Origin: Arthrobacter burdickii
GTDB lineage: Bacteria > Actinomycetota > Actinomycetes > Actinomycetales > Micrococcaceae
Assembly: GCF_030433645.1 (NCBI RefSeq)
Contig: NZ_JAROCG010000002.1
Location: 434,001-498,000 of the forward strand
DNA: 64,000 nt
Direction of reading: 5' to 3'
The stretch's first letter is position 1. Every line of letters starts with the position of its first letter. The notes under the pieces were generated by a model. The model was not told the origin of the DNA. It saw only the letters and a program-made list of their open reading frames with translations, and searched no databases. A program made the translations under genes and the position numbers. Shown one piece after another: positions 33,905-45,186 of this stretch.

Positions 33905-33944
33905 TAGGGTCGACCCATCGACGGGAGTCCGAATCCGTCGATGG
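33905..33944 (+). promoter_or_regulatory. Candidate -10 box and leader hairpin upstream of phoH
   Basis: TAGGGT (33905-33910) may be a -10 box. A perfect 10-bp stem (33915-33924 with 33935-33944, 10-nt loop) would then form the very 5' end of the transcript; it could instead terminate the preceding gene. Confidence 0.35.
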
Positions 33945-34078
33945 AAGGCCGCTGATGACGCCGATGGTGCTGACAGGCATCTCGTACGAGTCGGGGAGGC
34001 CGCGCCCGGCCTCCAGGCCGGAGCGATCCACCCCAACCCTACGAATTCGGGGTGTGCTCACCCCGGAGCGGAGTCCAC

Positions 34079-35461
34079 GTGGCTACAACCAACACCTCCC
34101 GGCAGGACGCCACCACCGGTACCCCCGACGCAGCTGGTGCCGCGTCGGCTGAGTACCACGACGCAGCGGCGGCCCGCCGCAGCTACGTCATCGACACCTC
34201 GGTGCTGTTGTCCGATCCCCGCGCCATCCTGCGGTTCGCGGAACACGAAGTGATCCTTCCCGTCGTCGTCATCTCCGAACTCGAGGGCAAGCGCCACGAC
34301 CCGGAACTCGGCTACTTCGCGCGGAAGGCACTCCGGCTGCTGGACGACCTCAGGGTCGAGAACGGTGGACTCGACAGGGCCGTTCCCCTCGGGAACGAGG
34401 GCGGGACGCTGCGCGTCGAGCTGAACCACGTGTCGCCCGAGGTGCTCCCGGTGGGGTTCCGGAGCGGCGACAACGACTCACGGATCCTCGCGGTCGCCAA
34501 GAACCTCGCCGTCGAGGGGGGCGATGTCACGGTCGTCTCGAAGGACCTGCCGATGCGCGTGAAGGCCTCGGCGATGGGCCTGCAGGCCGACGAGTACCGC
34601 AACGAGTTCGTGAAGGACTCGGGCTGGACGGGCGTGGCGGAGCTCGATGCCACGACCGAGGAGGTCAACGCCCTGTACGACCACCAGGCGGTCTTCTCCC
34701 CGGCCGGCGCGGAGCAGCCCGTCAACACGGGCGTCATCATGCTCTCTCCGCGGGGGTCGGCGCTCGGCCGGGTCGGTGCGGACAAGCAGATCCGGCTGGT
34801 GCGAGGCGACCGCGACGTGTTCGGACTGCACGGACGCTCGGCGGAGCAGCGGCTCGCGATCGACCTCCTCATGGACCCCGACGTGGGGATCGTGTCCCTC
34901 GGTGGACGCGCGGGAACCGGCAAGTCGGCCCTGGCACTGTGCGCCGGCCTCGAAGCGGTCCTCGAGCGGCGTGAGCACCGCAAGGTCGTCGTCTTCCGTC
35001 CCCTCTACGCCGTGGGCGGCCAGGAACTCGGCTACCTGCCCGGCAGCGAGAACGAGAAGATGAACCCGTGGGCCCAGGCGGTCTTCGACACGCTCGGAGC
35101 CCTCGTGTCGCAGGAGGTCATGGAGGAGGTCATGGACCGCGGCATGCTGGAGGTGCTGCCGCTCACCCATATCCGCGGGCGCAGCCTGCACGACTCCTTC
35201 GTGATCGTCGACGAAGCGCAGTCCCTGGAGAAGAACGTGCTCCTCACGGTCATGAGCCGCATCGGGCAGAACTCCAAGATCGTCCTCACGCACGACGTCG
35301 CCCAGCGGGACAACCTCCGCGTGGGGCGCCACGACGGCATCGCGGCCGTGGTCGAGATCCTGAAGGGGCATCCCCTCTTCGGCCACGTCACCCTGACCCG
35401 CTCGGAGCGCTCGCCCATCGCGGCCCTCGTCACCGAGCTGCTCGAGGGGACGGAAATCTAG
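34079..35461 (+). CDS. phoH: PIN-PhoH family ATPase/ribonuclease
   Basis: This 460-residue protein joins an N-terminal PIN nuclease domain ([18 protein letters not shown] with the acidic residues, and [13 protein letters not shown]) to a C-terminal PhoH helicase/ATPase domain (Walker [14 protein letters not shown], Walker [14 protein letters not shown]). This matches PhoH2, an ATP-dependent RNA unwinding and cleaving enzyme known from mycobacteria. CGGAG at 34069-34073 supports the GTG at 34079 over the in-frame GTG at 34052. The first 30 residues are a Thr/Ala-rich tail. No antitoxin-like gene is visible upstream. Confidence 0.92.
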   Translation: MATTNTSRQDATTGTPDAAGAASAEYHDAAAARRSYVIDTSVLLSDPRAILRFAEHEVILPVVVISELEGKRHDPELGYFARKALRLLDDLRVENGGLDRAVPLGNEGGTLRVELNHVSPEVLPVGFRSGDNDSRILAVAKNLAVEGGDVTVVSKDLPMRVKASAMGLQADEYRNEFVKDSGWTGVAELDATTEEVNALYDHQAVFSPAGAEQPVNTGVIMLSPRGSALGRVGADKQIRLVRGDRDVFGLHGRSAEQRLAIDLLMDPDVGIVSLGGRAGTGKSALALCAGLEAVLERREHRKVVVFRPLYAVGGQELGYLPGSENEKMNPWAQAVFDTLGALVSQEVMEEVMDRGMLEVLPLTHIRGRSLHDSFVIVDEAQSLEKNVLLTVMSRIGQNSKIVLTHDVAQRDNLRVGRHDGIAAVVEILKGHPLFGHVTLTRSERSPIAALVTELLEGTEI

Positions 35462-35472
35462 GAGGCGTCGGA

Positions 35473-35492
35473 GGCCCCGCTCCGGCGGGGCC
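35473..35492 (+). terminator. Hairpin after phoH
   Basis: An 8-bp GC stem (35473-35480 with 35485-35492) with a 4-nt loop lies just after the phoH stop. No T-run follows. Confidence 0.5.
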
Positions 35493-35534
35493 CCCGGCTG
35501 TTCCGGTGGTCCTGGGTGGGAAGCACGGGAAGGG

Positions 35535-36296
35535 TCAGCCGACGACCCAGGGCACGTGCCTGCTGACGTCGCTCAGCTCCGGAGGAGCAGCCCGGAAGTA
35601 GTCATCGGTGAGGTACTCGTCCACGCCGAGGATGTGGAGGTCGTGCCCGGCACCCTGTGCGGGGCCGTCGAGGGCCGTCGTCGACACGCACACCGCGGTG
35701 CCGGTGTCGATGACCACGCGGGTCCGTCCCTCACCCACGAGCGGCCGGCCCGGCGCTGTGGGTTGATAGGACGCGTTGGGCCGGACGGTGGCGGCGAGGA
35801 CGGGCCTGCCCGCGAACGCCTCCTCGGCGAGGTCCTCCACCTCGACGCGGTTCGCGCCGGGGAACACCATGGCGACCGGCGCATTGCCGGCGAGTTCCAC
35901 GGGGTCGAGCATCGAGGACCAGCGCGGGTCGCCGAAGGCGGCCTCGCCGTAGGCCGCCTCGGGGCGCCGCCGGACGAGGCCGGCGTGGTCGTACACGGGG
36001 GTCACGAGCCGCGGAGGAAGGAGCCACGACTTCCGCGTCGCGCTCACGTACAGCGTGTCGCGGGAGGTCTCGGTGCCCGTCGTCGAGTGGAGCAGCGAGC
36101 CGTCCGCCGCCTCCACGCGCAGCGCCGCGGGCCTGCGCAGCCATGCCTTGAGGGGTGGCGGCGTATCGATGCCCTGGCTCGACGGCGCACGCCAGGTGAT
36201 GGTGAACCGCAGGGTCTCCCAGCGCCAGGGGGAGGAGCGGCAGAGGGAGCGGAAGGTCTCCTCGGAACTGGTACCGGAACTGTTCTGGGCCGCCAT
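35535..36296 (-). CDS. Conserved hypothetical protein
   Basis: I do not recognise this 253-residue protein beyond a vague memory of similar Arthrobacter hypotheticals. It has no signal peptide or membrane helix. It opens with an aromatic stretch (FRSLCRSSPWRWETLRFTI), contains a basic segment RKSWLLPPRLVTPVYD and ends in DLHILGVDEYLTDDYFRA. The ATG at 36296 lies 6 nt after a TACACT box on the minus strand, which settles the start within a frame open to 36596. It diverges from the prepilin peptidase gene, 59 bp away. Confidence 0.75.
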   Translation of the reverse strand: MAAQNSSGTSSEETFRSLCRSSPWRWETLRFTITWRAPSSQGIDTPPPLKAWLRRPAALRVEAADGSLLHSTTGTETSRDTLYVSATRKSWLLPPRLVTPVYDHAGLVRRRPEAAYGEAAFGDPRWSSMLDPVELAGNAPVAMVFPGANRVEVEDLAEEAFAGRPVLAATVRPNASYQPTAPGRPLVGEGRTRVVIDTGTAVCVSTTALDGPAQGAGHDLHILGVDEYLTDDYFRAAPPELSDVSRHVPWVVG

Positions 36297-36308
36297 TTCC
36301 ACAGTGTA
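36294..36308 (-). promoter_or_regulatory. Leaderless promoter of the conserved hypothetical gene
   Basis: TACACT (minus strand, complement of 36303-36308) is followed by 6 nt and the ATG at 36296. Confidence 0.5.
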
Positions 36309-36342
36309 ACCGGACCCCTGTCGCGGCATCAGGGCCGTCGCG

Positions 36343-36358
36343 TACCGTGGGCCGCGTG
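36343..36358 (+). promoter_or_regulatory. Leaderless promoter of the prepilin peptidase gene
   Basis: TACCGT (36343-36348) is followed by 7 nt and the GTG at 36356. An earlier in-frame GTG at 36347 overlaps the box itself. Confidence 0.5.
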
Positions 36359-36862
36359 ATCCCCGTCCTCGCCGGGTACCGGGGCGAAGAGCCCTTCGCC
36401 TTCGTCCTCCTCGCCGTCGCGCTCGCCGCTTTCGTCGTGGTCGGCGTGCGGTTGGGCCTGGTCGACTGGCGGACGCACCGGCTGCCCGACCGCATCGTCC
36501 TCCCGTCCTACCCCGCCGCCATCCTCCTACTCGGCGCCGCGGCCGGTGCCGCAGGGGAGTGGTACCGCATCGGAGGGATGCTCGCCGGGGGTGCACTCCT
36601 GGGGGCGGGCTTCGCGGGACTGCACCTGCTGCACCGGCGTGGACTGGGCTTCGGCGACGTCAAGCTCGCCGGACTGCTCGGCCTCTACCTCGGCTTCGCC
36701 GGCTGGCCGGAGGTGTGGTGGGGGCCTTTCCTCGCCGTCGTGCTGGGTGGTCTCTGGAGTCTGGCGCTCGTCACCGCACGCCGGGCAACACTCCGCTCCT
36801 CGGTCGCATTCGGGCCCTTCCTCATCGCCGGAACCGCACTGGCCCTTGCTGTACTAGGGTGA
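36356..36862 (+). CDS. Prepilin peptidase (A24 family), short form
   Basis: This 168-residue polytopic aspartic protease should cleave prepilin-like leader peptides. The two catalytic aspartates are visible in LVDWRTHRLPD and in the GxGD-type motif GLGFGDVKLAGLLG. It lacks the N-terminal methyltransferase domain, as do the short actinobacterial forms that process Flp/Tad pilins. No pilin or secretion ATPase gene is in this window, so its substrate must be encoded elsewhere. The Nudix gene begins 5 bp after its stop but has its own leaderless promoter. Confidence 0.88.
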   Translation: MIPVLAGYRGEEPFAFVLLAVALAAFVVVGVRLGLVDWRTHRLPDRIVLPSYPAAILLLGAAAGAAGEWYRIGGMLAGGALLGAGFAGLHLLHRRGLGFGDVKLAGLLGLYLGFAGWPEVWWGPFLAVVLGGLWSLALVTARRATLRSSVAFGPFLIAGTALALAVLG

Positions 36863-36870
36863 AAACCATG
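36855..36870 (+). promoter_or_regulatory. Leaderless promoter of the Nudix gene, inside the previous gene's end
   Basis: TAGGGT (36855-36860) is followed by 7 nt and the ATG at 36868. The box sits in the last codons of the prepilin peptidase gene. Confidence 0.5.
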
Positions 36871-37338
36871 CCCACCCCGGAGTTCGTCGTCGCCCTGCGC
36901 CGCAAGATCGGCCACGATCCGCTCTGGCTCCCCGGCGTCGGGGGCGTGGTGTTCAACGACGAGGGGCAGGTGCTCCTCGGGCAGCGCTCGGACAACGGCC
37001 GATGGACCATCATCACGGGAATGGTCGATCCCGGTGAGGAACCCGCCGAGGCGCTGCGGCGGGAGATCCTGGAGGAGACCGGCGTCATCGTCGAGGTCGA
37101 GTATCTGCTCGACACGTCGGTCGTGGGCCCGATCACCTATCCGAACGGCGACGTGTGCACCTTCCTCACCCTCGACTTCCGGTGCCGCTGGATCAGCGGG
37201 ACTGCTCGCGTGAACGACGACGAGTCCCTCGACGTCCGCTGGTTCCCGCTGGACGACCTCCCGGAGCTCAACGCGCGGCACCTCCGGCTGGTGCAGGGCG
37301 CGGGCGGCTTCGACGGCGTCACCCGCTTCGTCAGCTGA
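36868..37338 (+). CDS. Nudix hydrolase
   Basis: This 156-residue hydrolase has a complete Nudix box (GMVDPGEEPAEALRREILEETG, residues roughly 52-73) in the GX5EX7REUXEEXGU pattern, so it should cleave a nucleoside diphosphate linked to another group. The upstream segment WLPGVGGVVFNDEGQVLLGQRSDNGRW is typical of the MutT/Nudt-like group acting on oxidised or sugar nucleotides. The substrate cannot be deduced. The ATG at 36868 is fixed by the leaderless promoter. Confidence 0.9.
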   Translation: MPTPEFVVALRRKIGHDPLWLPGVGGVVFNDEGQVLLGQRSDNGRWTIITGMVDPGEEPAEALRREILEETGVIVEVEYLLDTSVVGPITYPNGDVCTFLTLDFRCRWISGTARVNDDESLDVRWFPLDDLPELNARHLRLVQGAGGFDGVTRFVS

Positions 37339-37397
37339 CCGCCGCGCCCTCTTCCTAAACGCTCCCGGAACGCCCCCGGAACGTTCCCAGAATGCGG

Positions 37398-37429
37398 CCG
37401 GCCCGGCAGTCGGAGGACTGCCGGGCCGG
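37398..37429. terminator. Bidirectional terminator between the Nudix and MFS genes
   Basis: A perfect 14-bp stem (37398-37411 with 37416-37429) closes on a GGAG loop between converging genes. Confidence 0.8.
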
Positions 37430-37468
37430 AACTTCTCCGCTACGGACCAGGGAACCGCGGGCTGCGGC

Positions 37469-39842
<2,374 letters not shown>

Positions 39843-39867
<25 letters not shown>

Positions 39868-39896
39868 ATTTGCACCGAACGTCCGATAGTGCAAAT
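39843..39896 (-). promoter_or_regulatory. TetR operator overlapping the tetR-MFS promoter
   Basis: ATTTGCAC-N13-GTGCAAAT is a perfect 8-bp inverted repeat (39868-39896) ending one base before the start codon. A third half-site, TTGCACTTATCG, lies at 39843-39854 and resembles the outer half read on the other strand. TTGCAC on the minus strand may double as the -35 box. Confidence 0.7.
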
Positions 39897-39967
39897 TCCC
39901 TGCCACGGGGCGGAAAAAGGAGGGCGCACCCCGTGGTGCGCCCTCCCCGAACCGGTGTCCGCTGCGG

Positions 39968-41443
39968 TCAGGCCTGCGGCGGCCGCGTCATCGACAGGAC
40001 GTCGAGGGCGGAGGCCAGCTGCTCCTCGGTGAGTTCACCGCGCTCCACGAAGCCGAGCGCGACGACGGCTTCGCGGACGGTGAGGCCCTCGGCGACGGCC
40101 TTCTTCGCGATCTTGGCCGCGTTCTCGTAGCCGATGTACTTGTTCAGCGGCGTCACGATCGAGGGGGAGGCCTCCGCCAGGAAGCGCGCACGCTCGACGT
40201 TGGCGGTGATCCCGTCGATCATGCGGTCGGCCGAGACCCGCGTCGAGTTGCTGAGCAGGCGGATGGACTCGAGCACGTTGCGGGCGATCACGGGGATGCC
40301 GACGTTCAGCTCGAAGGCGCCGTTCGTCCCCGACCAGGCCACCGTGGCGTCGTTGCCGACCACCTGGGCGCAGACCATGAGGACGGCTTCGGCGATGACC
40401 GGGTTGACCTTGCCGGGCATGATCGACGAGCCGGGCTGCAGGTCGGGGAGTGCGATCTCGCCCAGGCCGGTGTTGGGGCCGGACCCGAGCCAGCGGAGGT
40501 CGTTGTGGATCTTGGTGAGGGAGACGGCGATGGTGCGCAGCATGCCCGAGACCTCGACGAGGGCGTCGCGGTTGGCCTGGGCCTCGAAGTGGTCGCGTGC
40601 CTCGGTGAGGGGGAGCCCGGTGTCCTCGGCGAGGAGCTCGATGACGCGTGCCGAGAAGCCGGCCGGAGTGTTGATGCCGGTGCCGACGGCCGTGCCGCCC
40701 AGGGGGACCTCCGCGACGCGGGGCAGCGACGCCTCGATGCGCTCGATGCCGTAGCGGACCTGCGCCGCGTAGCCGCCGAACTCCTGGCCGAGTGTGACCG
40801 GTGTGGCGTCCATGAGGTGCGTGCGGCCGGACTTCACCACGGTGCTGAATTCCTCCGCCTTGCGCTCCAAGGCCTCCGCGAGGTGTGCCAGGGCCGGGAT
40901 GAGGTCCTTGACGAGTGCGGACGTCGCCGCCACGTGGACGGACGTCGGGAAGACGTCGTTGGACGACTGCGACGCATTGACGTGGTCGTTGGGGTGGACC
41001 GAGGTCGAGCTGCCGGCGGCTTCGAGCGCCCGGCTGGCGAGGGTCGCGATGACCTCGTTGGCGTTCATGTTCGAGGACGTCCCCGAGCCGGTCTGGTAGA
41101 TGTCCACGGGGAAGTCGCCGTCGTACCGGCCGGAGGCGACGTCCTCGGCTGCCGCCTCGATGGCCCGCGCACGCTCTTCGTCGAGCACGCCGAGTTCGGC
41201 GTTGGCCGTGGCGGCGGCCTTCTTGATGCGGGCGAGCGCCTCGATGTGCGCGCGCTCGAGGGTGGTGCCGGAGATCGGGAAGTTCTCGACGGCACGCTGC
41301 GTCTGGGCCCGGTACAGGGCGTTGACCGGGACGCGCACCTCGCCCATGGTGTCGTGTTCGATGCGGTACTCCGCATCCTCCGTGCCGGGCGTCGCGCCGG
41401 TCGTGGAGCTGGATTCAGGGCTGGCTGCAGGCGTTGGAGTCAT
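39968..41443 (-). CDS. fumC: Class II fumarate hydratase
   Basis: This 491-residue enzyme interconverts fumarate and malate in the citric acid cycle. The family signature [12 protein letters not shown], the active-site [12 protein letters not shown] and the SHPNDHVN-like [20 protein letters not shown] are intact. A 25-residue Ser/Thr-rich tail precedes [15 protein letters not shown]. The ATG at 41443 has GGTGAGAA upstream; the open frame to 41479 is not supported. In mycobacteria fum and glpX are also close together. Confidence 0.97.
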   Translation of the reverse strand: MTPTPAASPESSSTTGATPGTEDAEYRIEHDTMGEVRVPVNALYRAQTQRAVENFPISGTTLERAHIEALARIKKAAATANAELGVLDEERARAIEAAAEDVASGRYDGDFPVDIYQTGSGTSSNMNANEVIATLASRALEAAGSSTSVHPNDHVNASQSSNDVFPTSVHVAATSALVKDLIPALAHLAEALERKAEEFSTVVKSGRTHLMDATPVTLGQEFGGYAAQVRYGIERIEASLPRVAEVPLGGTAVGTGINTPAGFSARVIELLAEDTGLPLTEARDHFEAQANRDALVEVSGMLRTIAVSLTKIHNDLRWLGSGPNTGLGEIALPDLQPGSSIMPGKVNPVIAEAVLMVCAQVVGNDATVAWSGTNGAFELNVGIPVIARNVLESIRLLSNSTRVSADRMIDGITANVERARFLAEASPSIVTPLNKYIGYENAAKIAKKAVAEGLTVREAVVALGFVERGELTEEQLASALDVLSMTRPPQA

Positions 41444-41465
41444 GCGGCAATTCTCACCGCTGGCG

Positions 41466-42080
41466 CTACAGTGCGCCAAATCCTGACACGAGCACGGCCT
41501 TGCCCTCGTCCAGGCGGTAGGAGACGCCGATGACGGCGACGGAACCGTTCTCCACGGCCTCCGCGATCACCCGCGAGCTGTCGACGAGCCGCCCCGAGGT
41601 CTGCTTCGTGTGCTCGATGACGGTGGTGTTGATGTCGGTGATGCCGGCCCTGCGCGCGGTGAGGACCGACGGCGTGATGCGCTCCACCAGGTCACGGATG
41701 AACCCGACGGGCATCTCCCCGGTCTCGACGGCGTTGACGGTCGCGGTGACCGCCCCGCAGCTGTCGTGTCCGAGGATCACGATCAGCGGCACGCCCAGGA
41801 CGCTGACGCTGTACTCGAGCGAGCCGAGGACGGCGTCGTCGATCACCTGGCCGGCCGTCCGCACCACGAAGACGTCGCCGAGGCCGAGATCGAAGATGAT
41901 CTCCGCCGCCAGGCGCGAATCCGAGCAGCCGAAGATGACGGCGAACGGGTTCTGGTTGTTCACGAGCGCGGTCCGGCGGGATGCATCCTGGTTGGGATGT
42001 GAGACGTCGGAGGCGACGAACCGGGCGTTGCCCTCCTGGAGCCGGCGCCATGCCGCGGCTGGAGTCAGTTGCTGTGTCAC
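41466..42080 (-). CDS. Beta-class carbonic anhydrase
   Basis: This 204-residue zinc enzyme hydrates CO2 to bicarbonate. Zinc ligands are visible in CSDSR (Cys and Asp with the catalytic Asp-Arg dyad) and in GHDSCGAV (His and Cys). The overall layout [19 protein letters not shown] to VLVSGFGAL is standard. The GTG at 42080 is chosen because it lies 7 nt behind a TACAGT box; the frame opens at 42113. It may supply bicarbonate to carboxylases; its neighbours are fumC and a DUF4245 gene. Confidence 0.93.
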   Translation of the reverse strand: MTQQLTPAAAWRRLQEGNARFVASDVSHPNQDASRRTALVNNQNPFAVIFGCSDSRLAAEIIFDLGLGDVFVVRTAGQVIDDAVLGSLEYSVSVLGVPLIVILGHDSCGAVTATVNAVETGEMPVGFIRDLVERITPSVLTARRAGITDINTTVIEHTKQTSGRLVDSSRVIAEAVENGSVAVIGVSYRLDEGKAVLVSGFGAL

Positions 42081-42093
42081 GCCGACCACTGTA
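42078..42093 (-). promoter_or_regulatory. Leaderless promoter of the carbonic anhydrase gene
   Basis: TACAGT (minus strand, complement of 42088-42093) is followed by 7 nt and the GTG at 42080. Confidence 0.55.
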
Positions 42094-42109
42094 CTGGGCC
42101 CGGCCGTCC

Positions 42110-42856
42110 TCATCCGTCCGTGTCGGAAGATGACAGGCGCTCGGCCTCGTCGGCGGCATTCTGCCGTACGTCCTCGATGACGGCTGCGCCCATGGTGTCG
42201 AACTCGGTGAGGGAGGCCTCCCCGTTCAGGATCACGGTCGCGCCGTCGACGTCGGACGTCAGCACCGTGTCACCGTTCGGCGCGTCCAGGAGTTCCCACT
42301 CCAGGCCGCCGATGGTCCGTGTGCCGGACACCTGCGCATCGCCGATCCGCTGGGCCACCCAGGTGGGATTGGCGTCGTCAGTCTGCGTGAGCTGGATGAA
42401 GCCGCTGTCCGAGGTGAGGAACCCGACCTCCCAGAAATCCACGCTGTCGCTGCGGCCGGTGACCCAGCGGGCGAAGTTGGAGGACCAGCCCTCGGGAAGG
42501 CCCGGTGACGCCGGAAGGTAGCCGGCGTCGCCCGCGGCCTGGCGTGCCACGGTCTCGACATCGATGTCGCGCTTGTACGTCTCGGCGGTGTAGGTGGGGT
42601 TCAGGAAGTAGACGGGCAGGACGACGGCGATGGTCGCCCCGGTGGCGATTAGCATCCCGCGGGCCGTCGAGCTGGCACGCTTCGCCTGGCTCGCCGTGAG
42701 CGTGATGGGAGGCGCGTCGTCGTCCAGGTCGTCGTCCCGGTCGGCGTCGGGACGGGGGCTTCCGGCCGGCCGTTCGACGGCTCGTCCGCCCGCATGCTGC
42801 ACGCCGGAGCCTGCCTCGGTTCCCGGGGTCGCCCGCTCTTCGCCTGAATTGCTCAC
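42110..42856 (-). CDS. DUF4245 domain-containing membrane protein
   Basis: This 248-residue protein has a cytosolic acidic N-terminus of about 65 residues, one helix (GMLIATGATIAVVLPVYFL) and an external domain with WSSNFARWVTGR and a Trp-rich core, consistent with DUF4245. Function is unknown. The GTG start at 42856 has GGAGGGG upstream. It diverges from glpX, and the DUF4245-glpX-fum grouping matches the mycobacterial order, which may mean a shared regulatory or envelope role, but nothing in the sequence shows which. Confidence 0.85.
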   Translation of the reverse strand: MSNSGEERATPGTEAGSGVQHAGGRAVERPAGSPRPDADRDDDLDDDAPPITLTASQAKRASSTARGMLIATGATIAVVLPVYFLNPTYTAETYKRDIDVETVARQAAGDAGYLPASPGLPEGWSSNFARWVTGRSDSVDFWEVGFLTSDSGFIQLTQTDDANPTWVAQRIGDAQVSGTRTIGGLEWELLDAPNGDTVLTSDVDGATVILNGEASLTEFDTMGAAVIEDVRQNAADEAERLSSSDTDG

Positions 42857-42956
42857 CCCTCCATTTTCGCTGATGCCGGCCGCGCCACCTAACCGGAAGG
42901 GGCTTCATCGGCGGGCACGTATGCAGCATCACAGGGACGCCGGCGCCCAGCCCGCT

Positions 42957-42962
42957 TATGAT
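42957..42962 (+). promoter_or_regulatory. Candidate -10 box for glpX
   Basis: TATGAT is a good -10 hexamer; with 17-bp spacing the -35 position would read GGGACG, a weak match. Transcription would start near 42969. Confidence 0.45.
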
Positions 42963-43021
42963 GACAGCACGGACAGGCACGCCCGCGCAGTGCCTGAACA
43001 CCTTCGACGATGAGGATAGAC

Positions 43022-44062
43022 GTGTCCCAGAACGCTAAGAATGCCCAGTACTCGACACTGTCACCGGCTCTGGCCGTCGGGGATGACGAGCCGGACCGGA
43101 ACCTCGCGCTGGAACTCGTCCGCGTCACGGAGGCCGCGGCCATCGCCGGCGGCCACTGGGTCGGCTTCGGCGACAAGAACCTGGCCGACGGCGCCGCCGT
43201 GGACGCCATGCGCTCGCTCCTGCAGACCGTGCACTTCAACGGTGTCGTGGTGATCGGTGAGGGCGAGAAGGACGAGGCGCCGATGCTGTTCAACGGTGAG
43301 CGTGTGGGAGATGGCAGCGGACCCGAGTGCGACGTCGCCGTCGACCCGATCGACGGGACCCGCCTGACCGCCCTGGGCATCAACAACGCCCTCGCCGTCC
43401 TCGCGGTCGCCGAGCGCGGTTCGATGTTCGACCCGTCCGCGGTGTTCTACATGGAGAAGCTCGTCACCGGCCCCGAGGCCGCCGACATGGTGGACCTGCG
43501 CCTGCCGGTGAAGCAGAACCTGCACCTCATCGCGAAGGCCAACAGCAAGAAGGTCAGCCAGCTCAACGTCATGATCCTGGACCGCGACCGGCACAAGCCG
43601 CTCGTGGAGGAGATCCGCGCGGCCGGCGCGCGCACGAAGTTCATCATGGACGGCGACGTCGCCGGAGCGATCGCGGCAGCCCGTGAGGGCACCGACGTCG
43701 ACGCCCTCATGGGCATCGGCGGCACGCCCGAGGGCATCGTCGCAGCCTGCGCCATCAAGTCCCTGGGCGGCGTCATCCAGGGCAGGCTCTGGCCCACGAG
43801 CGACGAGGAGAAGCAGAAGGCCCTCGACGCCGGCCACGACCTGGACCGTGTGCTGTCGACCAACGACCTCGTCACGAGCGACAACTGCTACTTCGCGGCG
43901 ACCGGCATCACCGACGGCGACCTGCTGCGCGGGGTGCGCTACAGCAAGGACAAGGTCCTCACCCAGTCCATGGTCATGCGCTCCAAGTCCGGCACCATCC
44001 GGGTCGTCGACGGCGAGCACCAGGCCCACAAGTGGGAGACCTACGCCCGCATCAAGGAGTAA
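43022..44062 (+). CDS. glpX: Class II fructose-1,6-bisphosphatase
   Basis: This 346-residue metal-dependent phosphatase removes the 1-phosphate of fructose-1,6-bisphosphate in gluconeogenesis. Family marks are GFGDKNLADGAAVDAMR, the metal-binding GEGEKDEAPMLFNGE and DPIDGTRLTALG, and MGIGGTPEGIVAACAIK. GAGGAT at 43012-43017 supports the GTG at 43022; the ATG at 43010 lacks a ribosome site but would add only four residues. Its stop codon is part of an 11-bp tandem duplication. Confidence 0.96.
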   Translation: MSQNAKNAQYSTLSPALAVGDDEPDRNLALELVRVTEAAAIAGGHWVGFGDKNLADGAAVDAMRSLLQTVHFNGVVVIGEGEKDEAPMLFNGERVGDGSGPECDVAVDPIDGTRLTALGINNALAVLAVAERGSMFDPSAVFYMEKLVTGPEAADMVDLRLPVKQNLHLIAKANSKKVSQLNVMILDRDRHKPLVEEIRAAGARTKFIMDGDVAGAIAAAREGTDVDALMGIGGTPEGIVAACAIKSLGGVIQGRLWPTSDEEKQKALDAGHDLDRVLSTNDLVTSDNCYFAATGITDGDLLRGVRYSKDKVLTQSMVMRSKSGTIRVVDGEHQAHKWETYARIKE

Positions 44063-44072
44063 TCAAGGAGTA
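44051..44072 (+). repeat. 11-bp tandem duplication across the glpX stop codon
   Basis: ATCAAGGAGTA occurs twice in a row. The first copy gives the true TAA stop; the second gives a TAG at 44071 in another reading frame. Confidence 0.9.
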
Positions 44073-44130
44073 GGAGCACACCGGGGGAGTGCGGCGCACC
44101 GGCCGGGCACGGACAGGCGGTGCGCCCCTA

Positions 44131-44145
44131 TAGGCTGGTCGAATG
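44131..44145 (+). promoter_or_regulatory. Leaderless promoter of the FemABX gene
   Basis: TAGGCT (44131-44136) is followed by 6 nt and the ATG at 44143, with no ribosome site. Confidence 0.6.
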
Positions 44146-45186
44146 ACCCTTTCCGTATCGCCCTGCTTCGACCGTGCCCTGTGGGACACCACCGTCAACC
44201 AGCTGGGAGGCCATCCCCAGCAACTGTGGGGATGGGGCGAGACGAAGGCGGCGCACGGGTGGAGCGCCGACCGCGTGATCGTCGCCGAGGACGGCGTGGT
44301 CGTCGGCGCGGCGCAGATCGTCTGCAGGCCCCTGCCGCTTCCGCTGCGGAACCTGGCCTACATCCCCCGTGGTCCCCAGACTGCCCCGGGACGCGAGATC
44401 GAGGTCCTCGAGGCCGTCGCGGGCTACGTCCGCGCCGCCCACCGCTCGGTCGCACTGTCCATCGAACCGGACTGGGACGCCGCAAGCGACGCCGTCCGTG
44501 CGCTGCCCGCCGCCGGATGGCAGGCGAGCACGAACACCATCCTCATCGGACGGACGCTCATCCTGGACCTGAGCCGGTCGGAGGACGATCTGCTGGCCGA
44601 CATGACCAAGAAGCACCGCCAGTACATCCGGAAGTCCGGGCGGGAGGGCCTCGAGATCCGGCGGGTCGTCCGGAGCGAGATCGGCGCGTGCCTCGACGTC
44701 TACCGGCTGACGGCGGAGCGTGCCGGGTTCGGCATCCACGAGGACTCCTACTACTTCGACATCTTCGACAACCTCGGTGACGCCTCGCCGGTGTATGCGG
44801 CGTTCTCCGGGGACGACGTCGTCGCCTTCCTGTGGCTGTCGACGACGGACACCACGTCCTTCGAGCTCTACGGAGGCATGACGGACGAGGGCGAGCGCCT
44901 CCGTGCGAACTACGCCCTCAAGTGGTTCGCGATCTCCGAGATGAAGGCGCGCGGCGTGGTGCGCTACGACTTCAACGGACTGCTCAACGACGGCGTCTCC
45001 CGCTTCAAGATGGGCTGGGCGAAGCACGAGGACCAGCTCGCAGGCACCTGGGACCTGCCGCTCTCGCCGTTCTACCCGCTGTTCAGCCGGGCCCTGCCGC
45101 TCGCGAAGCGCAGCATGCAGGTGGCGCGCAGGCAGGCCGGACGGGTCCTCGGCGCGGTGCGGCAGGCGCGGGCGAGCCGCCCCTAG
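44143..45186 (+). CDS. FemABX-type peptidyltransferase (peptidoglycan bridge formation)
   Basis: This 347-residue protein resembles the FemABX group of double-GNAT transferases that add amino acids from aminoacyl-tRNA to the peptidoglycan stem peptide. Marks are QLWGWGETKAAHGW, the TKKHRQYIRKSGREGLEI block, FLWLSTTDTTSFELYGGMTDEG and RYDFNGLLNDGVSRFKMGW. The C-terminal basic helix may contact tRNA or membrane. Micrococcaceae have branched interpeptide bridges, so this role fits, but the amino acid added is unknown. It converges with manA, the stop codons overlapping by 4 bp. Confidence 0.87.
   Translation: MTLSVSPCFDRALWDTTVNQLGGHPQQLWGWGETKAAHGWSADRVIVAEDGVVVGAAQIVCRPLPLPLRNLAYIPRGPQTAPGREIEVLEAVAGYVRAAHRSVALSIEPDWDAASDAVRALPAAGWQASTNTILIGRTLILDLSRSEDDLLADMTKKHRQYIRKSGREGLEIRRVVRSEIGACLDVYRLTAERAGFGIHEDSYYFDIFDNLGDASPVYAAFSGDDVVAFLWLSTTDTTSFELYGGMTDEGERLRANYALKWFAISEMKARGVVRYDFNGLLNDGVSRFKMGWAKHEDQLAGTWDLPLSPFYPLFSRALPLAKRSMQVARRQAGRVLGAVRQARASRP

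Noticed and set aside
32075..33907. A 610-codon open frame on the plus strand, antisense to the HlyIII gene and overlapping the isoprenyl transferase.
   Set aside because: It is a shadow frame: its protein is Arg/Gly/Asp/His-rich low complexity with no domain, and the real genes on both sides have clear family motifs.
33955..34152. A possible 65-codon small protein upstream of phoH.
   Set aside because: It overlaps the phoH start in another frame, has no ribosome site and encodes a basic low-complexity peptide.
43010..43021. ATG 43010 as the glpX start.
   Set aside because: It has no ribosome site, whereas GTG 43022 has GAGGAT at suitable distance; the difference is only four residues.
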